Source: Bacteroidota bacterium
GTDB taxonomy: Bacteria; Bacteroidota; Bacteroidia; Chitinophagales; Chitinophagaceae
NCBI GenBank assembly: GCA_028875875.1
Contig: JAGWUV010000011.1
Span: 25,649 to 89,648 of the forward strand
Reading direction: 5' to 3'
DNA length: 64,000 bases
Shown here: positions 24,392-31,505 of the stretch, one piece after another
How positions within the stretch are numbered: the stretch's first letter is position 1
Layout: each line of letters begins with the position of its first letter
The notes under the pieces: generated by a model
Told to the model about the DNA's origin: nothing
The model's database searches: none
Seen by the model: the letters and a program-made list of their open reading frames with translations, nothing else
Made by a program: the position numbers and the translations under genes

Positions 24392-25525
24392 ATGGCCAAT
24401 GTGGGAGAAAAAATAGCATCCTTTTTTAGAAAACAGGTACACTGGTTGCTGCCCTTGGCATTCATCGTGTTGCTGCAGGTAGGTATGCAATTTCCCGAAT
24501 GGGTTGAAAATGAGTACAGTGTAGGGTTTTATCCCTTTATTTCCCGGTTTCAGCGTTTCATTACCGGTTGGCTTCCTTTCAGTGTTGGAGATCTTATTTA
24601 TTTAGCATTAATCTTGTTTAGCTTCGGTCAGATCCTACTTATTTTTAGGTTATGGGTTCAACAAAAATTAACAGGGCTTATCCTGAAACAAAAATTGGGC
24701 AAGGCCATCAGGGGCTTGTTGTGGGTGTACATCGTATTTTATGCTTTATGGGGAATGAATTATTATCGGAAAGGAATTGTACAGCAACTGCAGATCACCC
24801 GTCAGGAATATTGCAAGGAAGAGGTTGAGGTACTTACGCATCAACTTATAGATTCTTTAAACGCCTGTAGGCGGCAACTTAAAGATACTGTGCTTCCTGC
24901 ACCATCTTTACCCGATATTTTTCAAAAGGCTGAACAAGCTTATCGCCAGGCCTCAAAGCAATGGCCTTTTCTGCATTATACAGCTCATTCCATAAAAGGA
25001 AGTATGTGGAGTTTTTTGGGCGATTATATTGGCTTTACGGGTTATTATAACCCTTTTTCCGGGGAAGCACAAGTGCGAACCGATATTCCAAGAGTATTAA
25101 CAGCGTTTATCGCCTGCCACGAAATAGGGCATCAATTGGGCTATGCCAGTGAAACGGAGGCTAATATTGCTGGTTACCTGGCAGCAGCTTCGGGTGATGT
25201 GTATTTCCGGTATTCTTTATATAATGATCTTTTTTCCTATGCCCAGTCTGAAGAGATCAAGCAGGCATTGATCATTGATAAAGACACCGCTGCTTTGGGG
25301 GCTATGTTTCGGTATAATAAATCGCACCTCGACTCCTTGGTTAGAAAGGATAGAAAAGAAATTCGTGCGTTTTTCAGGAAAAGAGATAACACCATGGCTC
25401 CGGCAATGTCAATGCTGTATGATCAATACCTCAAACTCAATCAACAGGCAGAAGGCATTGAAAGCTATAACGAGGTAATCGGATGGCTGTTGGCTTACAG
25501 GAAAAATATGGCAAATTATAAATAA
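24392..25525 (+). CDS. DUF3810 membrane protein with HExxH motif
   Basis: 377 aa from ATG 24392 (MANVGEKIASFF). Three N-terminal transmembrane segments (WLLPLAFIVLLQVGMQF, GDLIYLALILFSFGQILLIF, GLLWVYIVFYALWGMNYY). A soluble domain follows with the zinc-peptidase-like sequence ACHEIGHQLGYASETEANIAGYLAA, where HEIGH and the following SETEAN Glu would form a gluzincin-like site. DUF3810 is a Bacteroidota/Firmicutes family with no known substrate. The open frame extends to 24125, but that part lies over the divergent DUF177 gene. Confidence 0.88.
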   Translation: MANVGEKIASFFRKQVHWLLPLAFIVLLQVGMQFPEWVENEYSVGFYPFISRFQRFITGWLPFSVGDLIYLALILFSFGQILLIFRLWVQQKLTGLILKQKLGKAIRGLLWVYIVFYALWGMNYYRKGIVQQLQITRQEYCKEEVEVLTHQLIDSLNACRRQLKDTVLPAPSLPDIFQKAEQAYRQASKQWPFLHYTAHSIKGSMWSFLGDYIGFTGYYNPFSGEAQVRTDIPRVLTAFIACHEIGHQLGYASETEANIAGYLAAASGDVYFRYSLYNDLFSYAQSEEIKQALIIDKDTAALGAMFRYNKSHLDSLVRKDRKEIRAFFRKRDNTMAPAMSMLYDQYLKLNQQAEGIESYNEVIGWLLAYRKNMANYK

Positions 25526-25546
25526 TAATCATTGGCGAATAAACTG

Positions 25547-26083
25547 CTAAAACTTATTCTTCCACATCATACTTTCAATAGGCTTGTTGGGCTGGTCACT
25601 GTATTTAGCGTTTGATTTCTGGTTGTATTTTACTTCAATATCTCCATCCACAGGAAAATAGATCAACTGACCAATAGGCATGCCTTTATAAATTTTTACC
25701 GGTTGTTTTACCGAAATTTCAAGGGTCCAGTTACCACAAAAGCCAACATCACCTTTGCCGGCTGTAGCATGAATGTCAATACCCAGCCGGCCTGTAGAAG
25801 ATTTTCCTTCCAAAAAAGGAACATGGGCATGGGTTTCCGTATATTCTTCTGTTACGCCCAGGTAAAAAATATGCGGGTATAAAACAAATCCCTCTTCAGG
25901 TATTTCAAAATACTCAATCGTATTATGCTTTTTTGCATCCAGGATATGTTCTTTGTAGGTAGCCAAAACTGATCCCAAATGCACATCGTAGCTGTTACTT
26001 CCCAGACAATCACGTCTATAAGGTTCTACCTTAATCGTTCCCTTGGCCATCTCTTCCAAAATGCGTGTATCCGATAAAATCAT
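25547..26083 (-). CDS. dcd: dCTP deaminase
   Basis: 178 aa. Zinc-free trimeric deaminase making dUTP from dCTP for thymidylate synthesis. Motifs: LGSNSYDVHLG, PFLEGKSSTGRLGI and HATAGKGDVGFCGNWTLEI, which contains the catalytic Glu. Normal length. ATG 26083. It converges on the DUF3810 gene with 21 bases between stops. Confidence 0.93.
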   Translation of the reverse strand: MILSDTRILEEMAKGTIKVEPYRRDCLGSNSYDVHLGSVLATYKEHILDAKKHNTIEYFEIPEEGFVLYPHIFYLGVTEEYTETHAHVPFLEGKSSTGRLGIDIHATAGKGDVGFCGNWTLEISVKQPVKIYKGMPIGQLIYFPVDGDIEVKYNQKSNAKYSDQPNKPIESMMWKNKF

Positions 26084-26148
26084 AATACTGATGATTTGAA
26101 GGTTTTAAAAATAGTGAGCAAGGATTGGGTAGTCGGCTTCTGTATTCC

Positions 26149-26189
26149 ATGGCATCGTTCCTTGCGTCGCACTCTTGTACTTTTTGTAC
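26149..26189 (+). repeat. dispersed repeat, copy A
   Basis: Begins ATGGCATCGTTCCTTGCG and ends GTACTTTTTGTAC (itself a GTAC/GTAC inverted repeat). Its left 23 bases match copy C (61908-61930) at 22 of 23; its right 25 bases match the complement of copy B (45207-45231) at 24 of 25. Lies in the spacer between dcd and the PPTase gene. Confidence 0.75.
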
Positions 26190-26252
26190 TTTATTCAACA
26201 ATTGCAAATAAAATAAATCTTCCGGCATAAATCATCCATCTTATTTTCGTAT

Positions 26253-26930
26253 ATGCCTTTGTTTTATCAACAAAATATTAACCAGGCCACTCAATTGGCC
26301 ATTTGGAAGATTGATGAAGCAGAATCTTTTTTCACTGCAAAGGTTCCACTGCAAAGGTCTATTTCTCATCCTCACAAAAGGCTCCAGCACCTGGCAGGAA
26401 GATATTTGTTACAATATTTGTTTCCTGATTTTCCCTATGAAGAAATCCTGATTGCAGATACGCGTAAACCTTATTTACCCTACGAGCAATATCACTTTTC
26501 CATTTCTCATTGCGGCGATTATGCAGCTGCCATTGTTAGCAGCACCAAGCGGGTTGGTATAGATATTGAATTGCCGTCTGCCAAAGTATTGAAAGTAGCG
26601 CATAAATTTTTGAACGAAGAAGAAAGGCTAATGTTTGATTTGCATCCGCTACAGGTAAATGCCTGTGGCACTACATTCAATGATGGCAGATACGATCTGC
26701 CCACTTTGTTGTGGTGTGCAAAAGAAGCAATGTATAAATGGTGGAGCTGGGGTGACATTGATTTTAGTGAGATGCTTCGGATCTCTGCCTTTGAAAAAAA
26801 TGAAACCGGCAGTATGCCTGCAGTTTTTCTTAGACCAGGATTACATGTTCCGCTGAATATTGAATATAAACTGTTCGGAGGGTTATGTCTTGCGTGGGTT
26901 TGTGCCGATTTTTCTAATCATGTGCTTTAA
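26253..26930 (+). CDS. 4'-phosphopantetheinyl transferase (Sfp/AcpT type)
   Basis: 225 aa. Transfers phosphopantetheine from CoA to a conserved Ser of carrier proteins. Motifs: VGIDIELPS (metal-binding Asp/Glu) and LPTLLWCAKEAMYKWW (W-[CS]-x-KEAxxK), plus the substrate loop YHFSISHCGDYAAAIV. It is longer than AcpS-type enzymes (about 120 aa), hence Sfp-like. No polyketide or peptide synthetase genes lie in the window, so it may serve the fatty-acid carrier protein. Divergent from dcd. Confidence 0.92.
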   Translation: MPLFYQQNINQATQLAIWKIDEAESFFTAKVPLQRSISHPHKRLQHLAGRYLLQYLFPDFPYEEILIADTRKPYLPYEQYHFSISHCGDYAAAIVSSTKRVGIDIELPSAKVLKVAHKFLNEEERLMFDLHPLQVNACGTTFNDGRYDLPTLLWCAKEAMYKWWSWGDIDFSEMLRISAFEKNETGSMPAVFLRPGLHVPLNIEYKLFGGLCLAWVCADFSNHVL

Positions 26931-26968
26931 TATACCAGGCAGGTACACCAATTGCTTATCTTTAACGC

Positions 26969-27862
26969 ATGTTCGATTTTCGATTACAGGTTTTTCATAC
27001 CGTAGCTAAACGACTCAACTTTACAAAAGCTGCGGCCGAGTTATACATAACGCAGCCCGCAGTTACGAAGCATATTCGTGAAATTGAAAATCATTTTAAA
27101 GTACGGTTGTTTGAGCGTAATGGTACTAAGATAAGGTTAACGAGTGCCGGAGAAACTTTGTTGCAATACACAGAGCAGTTGTTTAGTGTATACCGTAACC
27201 TTGAATTTGAGATGCACAACTTTACGGAAAAACAAAAAGGCACCTTGCGTATAGGGGCCAGTACAACTGTTGCTCAATATATTCTTCCGCCAATACTTGC
27301 ACGTTTTCATCAAAAGTTTGATCATGTTCAGGTGGTACTTACAACAAGTAATACCGAGCAGGTTGAAATGGCTTTACAAAAAAAAGAAATTGATTTTGGA
27401 ATTATTGAAGGGAGTTCTAAATCTTCCGCCTTAAAATACACTACTTTTTTAAGCGATGAACTGGTGCTGGTTACAAGAAGTAACAATCCACTAATTAAAA
27501 AGCTTTCAATTACAGTAGAAGAACTGAAAAAGTTGCCATTATTATTGAGGGAGCCGGGATCAGGGACATTGGAGGTAATTGTTCAGGCATTACGTGGGTT
27601 AGGTATATCTCCTGCTCAGTTAAAAATTGAAATGCAACTGGCAAGCAGCGAAAGCATGAAGCTGTACCTGCTTAATTGTAATTGTTTTGCATTTTTATCG
27701 AAACATGCCATAATAAAAGAATTGGCGAGGAATGAATACAGTGTTATAGAGGTTAAGGGCCTGCAACTGAAACGCTCTTTTTTCTACATCCAACAGCACG
27801 GCCAGCAAAGCCCGCTTACCGATTTATTCATCAGGTATGCTGCTCATCATAACTTAAAGTAA
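26969..27862 (+). CDS. LysR-family regulator beside YeiH
   Basis: 297 aa. Winged helix at 1-60 (FHTVAKRLNFTKAAAELYITQPAVTKHIREIENHF) and LysR effector domain (LRIGASTTVAQYILPPILARF, REPGSGTLEVI). Both halves resemble the LysR at 20145-21044. It is 70 bases upstream of, and in line with, a YeiH homolog, echoing the yeiE-yeiH pairing of enterobacteria where the regulator controls the transporter; regulation here is inferred from that pairing. Confidence 0.9.
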   Translation: MFDFRLQVFHTVAKRLNFTKAAAELYITQPAVTKHIREIENHFKVRLFERNGTKIRLTSAGETLLQYTEQLFSVYRNLEFEMHNFTEKQKGTLRIGASTTVAQYILPPILARFHQKFDHVQVVLTTSNTEQVEMALQKKEIDFGIIEGSSKSSALKYTTFLSDELVLVTRSNNPLIKKLSITVEELKKLPLLLREPGSGTLEVIVQALRGLGISPAQLKIEMQLASSESMKLYLLNCNCFAFLSKHAIIKELARNEYSVIEVKGLQLKRSFFYIQQHGQQSPLTDLFIRYAAHHNLK

Positions 27863-27932
27863 TAACACATTACTATTATCAATTTCTCTGTGTTTTTAAT
27901 ACTGGTCAACTTTGCCTTGTAAAAGTTGATCT

Positions 27933-28910
27933 ATGAAACGTGTAAGGTTATTTGTACTGGCTGTAAGGAGAAAGCAGGAATATCAGCAGGTTATGTTTGC
28001 TGATATTGCTTTTATCATCTTGTTTATTTTATGTGCCACCTCATGGGTTTCTGCTCCCATAGCGCTTTTAACAGGCATAGTAGCTGCACAATTATTTAAA
28101 CCATCTTATCAGCAGTTAGTGCATAAGTTCACACATTTTTTATTGCAGTTTTCAGTGGTAGGATTAGGATTTGGTATGAACTTGCACACAGTTGTTTATG
28201 CCGGTAAAGAAGGATTGGGCCTATCTGTATTGTCTATCATCATAACGCTGTTAGCGGGAGTGGGTTTAGGAAGAATTTTTGCAACTGATAAAAAAACTTC
28301 TTATTTGATAGCAAGTGGTACTGCTATCTGTGGGGGCAGCGCCATTGCTGCTGTGGCACCGGTGATTAACGCAGGGAAGAATCAGATGTCTGTTGCATTA
28401 GGAACAGTGTTTTTGTTGAACACTTTTGCATTGTTTCTGTTTCCTTTTATTGGTCATTTATTGCATTTGAGCGACAGGCAATTTGGCCTTTGGTGTGCAC
28501 TGGCGATACATGATACGAGTTCTGTTGTTGGCGCAGCCGGGCATTATAGTAATAGTTCTTTAGAAATTGCTACTGTGGTAAAATTGGCCAGGGCTTTGTG
28601 GATCATACCTGTGGCAATAATTTCTGCCTTTGCATTTAAAGGAGCGTCTAAAAAAATAAAACTGCCTTATTTCATTGCTTTATTTGTTGTGGCAGTTCTG
28701 ATTAACACATGGTTACCGGGGTTGCACCAGTACAATAAGCATTTTGTAAGTATCGCAAAAACAGGATTTACACTCACACTCTTTCTTATTGGTACCGGTT
28801 TGCCATTAAGTATGATTAAGGATGTTGGTGTAAAACCATTTTTACAGGGTTTGTTATTATGGATATTTATTTCTGTTCTAACATTATCTGTTATAGTCTT
28901 TCTACGGTGA
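27933..28910 (+). CDS. YeiH-family putative sulfate/sulfite exporter
   Basis: 325 aa, about ten transmembrane helices. Family motifs: SVVGLGFGMNL, the pore loop ASGTAICGGSAIAAVAPV, ALGTVFLLNTFALFLFP, and KLARALWIIPVA. Inner membrane. The family is annotated as a putative sulfate exporter; transport of small anions such as sulfite or taurine-derived products is suggested by gene context elsewhere, not proven. A later in-frame ATG (M21, MFADIAF) is an alternative start. Stop codon abuts that of the convergent gene. Confidence 0.88.
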   Translation: MKRVRLFVLAVRRKQEYQQVMFADIAFIILFILCATSWVSAPIALLTGIVAAQLFKPSYQQLVHKFTHFLLQFSVVGLGFGMNLHTVVYAGKEGLGLSVLSIIITLLAGVGLGRIFATDKKTSYLIASGTAICGGSAIAAVAPVINAGKNQMSVALGTVFLLNTFALFLFPFIGHLLHLSDRQFGLWCALAIHDTSSVVGAAGHYSNSSLEIATVVKLARALWIIPVAIISAFAFKGASKKIKLPYFIALFVVAVLINTWLPGLHQYNKHFVSIAKTGFTLTLFLIGTGLPLSMIKDVGVKPFLQGLLLWIFISVLTLSVIVFLR

Positions 28911-30005
28911 TCAGTCTGCAATCCTAAAATTGGTTTTAGGCAGAAGCAACAGGCTTTTTCTCAGGTTTTGTTTAAGTTGTGATTTTACGATCTGCCCCAT
29001 GGTTGTAGCTTTTAAGAAGTGGGGCTGATGAAAATGTTCTGCCAATTCTTCCCTGAGCTGTTTGATCTTAGCCGGCTGAGAAATGTCGGCTTCGGTCATA
29101 ATATCCAATAATTCTTTTACCCTGTATTTTGAAGAAATGAGCCGGAATGCCATCATGGTTCTTTCTTCTGCCTGGTATTGTTCAATAGAACGCTTATTCA
29201 GGTGTTTTAAAACAATATCAACAAACGGTTTATTTTCTTTAAAGAATTGAGGAAGGTAGAGGTTTTTTCTTCCTTCATAAGATTGCTGATCAAAATCGAT
29301 CGCTCTGATGCGGTATTGAAAATCTGCTATATCAGGCGTAATGTTCACAATAAAATTATAGCTACGCATATCTCCCAGCAAATGGGTAAAGCATCTTTCA
29401 TTGAATTTCACAAACTCCTTAGCCAGTCTTATTTGGTTAGTAGTGGGATTATTAAGATAATCTTTGATGAATATATCACCTGGTATACCCGGAATATGTT
29501 CTTCTATTAAAGTATTGTTATAGGTGAAATAGGATAACCTGTTTGGAGATAAAAGATGTTCTAATTCCAGTCCATAGATCCTGCTGGCATCAGCTTGTTT
29601 AATATAGTAATGGTCTGCATTTTCGTTGTAGCGGTTGATAATGCGGATGCGAAAAGGCTGGCTATTCCCAAAATAGCAAAAGTCAATACCCGCCACATCT
29701 AAATGGTTTACAAAGCTGAAATCGCCCTTTGTTTTTAAAATGGCATAATTCTTAACCAGTGCTTCTCTTAGGAATTCCAACTCCCTTGTATCATATAAAG
29801 CACTTTCCCAGGATGAATCAGTACCGTTTTTTGTTTTTAGAGGAACTGTATAGGTAAATCTCATTAGGTCCTGATAAGTGGCAGGCAGTACCACTTCTCT
29901 GCCATACCTTCTCAAATATTTTCTTAATCTTTCATTTACCGGGAAGATGGGTTTCTTGCGGCTTGGCTTATCTGTAGCGTGGGTTTCAGTTATTTCATTC
30001 ATCAT
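28911..30005 (-). CDS. conserved protein with kinase-like motifs
   Basis: 364 aa, no signal peptide. Not a family I can name. Kinase-fold-like elements in order: IKQADASR with Lys136, an acidic ELEHLL helix, LIEEHIPGIPG resembling a hinge, LLGDMRSYNF (Gly-Asp-x4-Asn, residues 211-217) and AIDFDQ (Asp237/Asp239). This is the spacing of a catalytic loop and metal-binding motif in aminoglycoside-kinase or LPS-kinase-like proteins. A helical C-terminal domain follows. Twelve bases after the DUF2130 gene, so co-transcribed with it. A small-molecule or protein kinase is inferred, with modest confidence. Confidence 0.65.
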   Translation of the reverse strand: MMNEITETHATDKPSRKKPIFPVNERLRKYLRRYGREVVLPATYQDLMRFTYTVPLKTKNGTDSSWESALYDTRELEFLREALVKNYAILKTKGDFSFVNHLDVAGIDFCYFGNSQPFRIRIINRYNENADHYYIKQADASRIYGLELEHLLSPNRLSYFTYNNTLIEEHIPGIPGDIFIKDYLNNPTTNQIRLAKEFVKFNERCFTHLLGDMRSYNFIVNITPDIADFQYRIRAIDFDQQSYEGRKNLYLPQFFKENKPFVDIVLKHLNKRSIEQYQAEERTMMAFRLISSKYRVKELLDIMTEADISQPAKIKQLREELAEHFHQPHFLKATTMGQIVKSQLKQNLRKSLLLLPKTNFRIAD

Positions 30006-30017
30006 AAAATCAAGTGA

Positions 30018-31271
30018 TTATTCCAGTAATAGAGCATCGTTATCTTCCAGCAAATTCAGGTTAACGGCATCAGCTCCGGCAATTCCTTCTATAGAACCCT
30101 TAATGTGTGCAGCGTTCAATAAAACCTTTTCTAATTGCTTTTCCCTTGCTTTCCAGAGCTTTTCCATTGCGTCTCTTTCTTTTTGTATAGAAAGTTTCAT
30201 ACTCATAAAGCCCTCCCTAATGGCTTTCCATTGCTCACTAAATTCATTACCTATAAGATAATCATACAGCATCACCATCTTATCGCCTTTATTTTCCTGG
30301 CTTTTTTTTGCATCGTACACTTTTAAAATTGCATTACGCAGCAACAATGCAACGCTTCTGACTTCAGTGAAAGTGCAAATGTAAACACCCTCTTTTTCGC
30401 CAAAACGTTCCATATCCTTTGGTAAGGCTTGGGTAACAATAACTGCCACATCCGCACCGAGTGTACGCATGTCGGCCTTAAGCTTTTCAATCCATTCGTT
30501 GGAGAAATCCTTGGTACGTTTGCTCTCATAAATGATCTTTCCGGCTTCCACGCCAAATTGGTTTCTTACGGTTTGAATTGAATCGGCTCCTCTTACTCCT
30601 TTTCCTACTTCCTCTACTTTATCAAAAGGAAAGGTGTTACGAAGAATATCTTCCAGTAACAGCTCTTGTACTTCTCCTTGCAACTGCATAGAACCTTGTT
30701 CGGCTCTTCTTTTCATTTCATCTGCCAGTTTCTTTTGATCTTCCAGCTGCTTTTCCAGTTCTTTTACCCGGAGCTGAAATTCCTGTTCTTTTAAACTACT
30801 TTTCTCTTGTTCTTCCTTTAATAATTGTTCTTTCAAACGGGTTCGTTCTTCCAATAATTTTTTCTGAACTTCAATTTCCAGTTCAGCTTCTTTATTTTTT
30901 AATTCTTGTTCTTTTTGAAGGAAGGATAACTCTTTTTGCCTTGCTTCTTTCAGTTTTTCATCATTATCTGCTACAGCTTGCTGCAAAATTTTTAACTGGT
31001 TTTCATAATCGGAGGCAATACTTTTTTTGAGCGATTCCTGAATTTCATTCTGTAACCTTGCTTTTTCCAAAGCCAGTGTTTTCTGCAGTTCAGCATCTTT
31101 TAAAGCTAATTGTTGCTGCATGCTGGCTTCTTTCTGCTTGTATTCTTCTTCCTTTCTAAGTTGCCATTCTTTTGCTTTACTATTCAGTTCCCGCTGAATT
31201 TCATCTCTCAATGCATCTGTGGGTTCGAATTGGTGGTTACAATTAGGACAAGTAATAATAAAAGCAGCCAT
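30018..31271 (-). CDS. DUF2130 coiled-coil protein
   Basis: 417 aa. An N-terminal CPNCNHQF half-zinc-knuckle is followed by about 180 residues of Glu/Lys/Gln-rich coiled coil. The C-terminal half matches DUF2130: LLEDILRNTFPFDKVEEVGKGVRGAD, KIIYESKRTKDFSNEWIEKLKADMR, ADVAVIVTQALPKDMERFG, GVYICTFTEV. The core (DxVxxVxKGxxGAD, E-x-K-x-T) resembles PD-(D/E)xK nuclease folds, so DNA binding or cleavage is possible but unproven. First gene of a two-gene transcript with the kinase-like gene. Confidence 0.88.
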   Translation of the reverse strand: MAAFIITCPNCNHQFEPTDALRDEIQRELNSKAKEWQLRKEEEYKQKEASMQQQLALKDAELQKTLALEKARLQNEIQESLKKSIASDYENQLKILQQAVADNDEKLKEARQKELSFLQKEQELKNKEAELEIEVQKKLLEERTRLKEQLLKEEQEKSSLKEQEFQLRVKELEKQLEDQKKLADEMKRRAEQGSMQLQGEVQELLLEDILRNTFPFDKVEEVGKGVRGADSIQTVRNQFGVEAGKIIYESKRTKDFSNEWIEKLKADMRTLGADVAVIVTQALPKDMERFGEKEGVYICTFTEVRSVALLLRNAILKVYDAKKSQENKGDKMVMLYDYLIGNEFSEQWKAIREGFMSMKLSIQKERDAMEKLWKAREKQLEKVLLNAAHIKGSIEGIAGADAVNLNLLEDNDALLLE

Positions 31272-31505
31272 ATTATATTCTTTTCATTTTAGGAAAGATA
31301 AAAATACTTAGGAAAGAAATGCAAGAGTCTGAAATAGGCATAAAAAGCACTGATCATTCGATTTTATTACATCGTGTAGTAAAAAACCTATAAATATTAC
31401 GTTCCATTTGTTACGTATTTTGCTTTTTATCCCATCTACCTTCACATCGACATTATGAATTACTACACAACTGTAGTTTCATCCCTTCATCCAATAGCTT
31501 GAATT

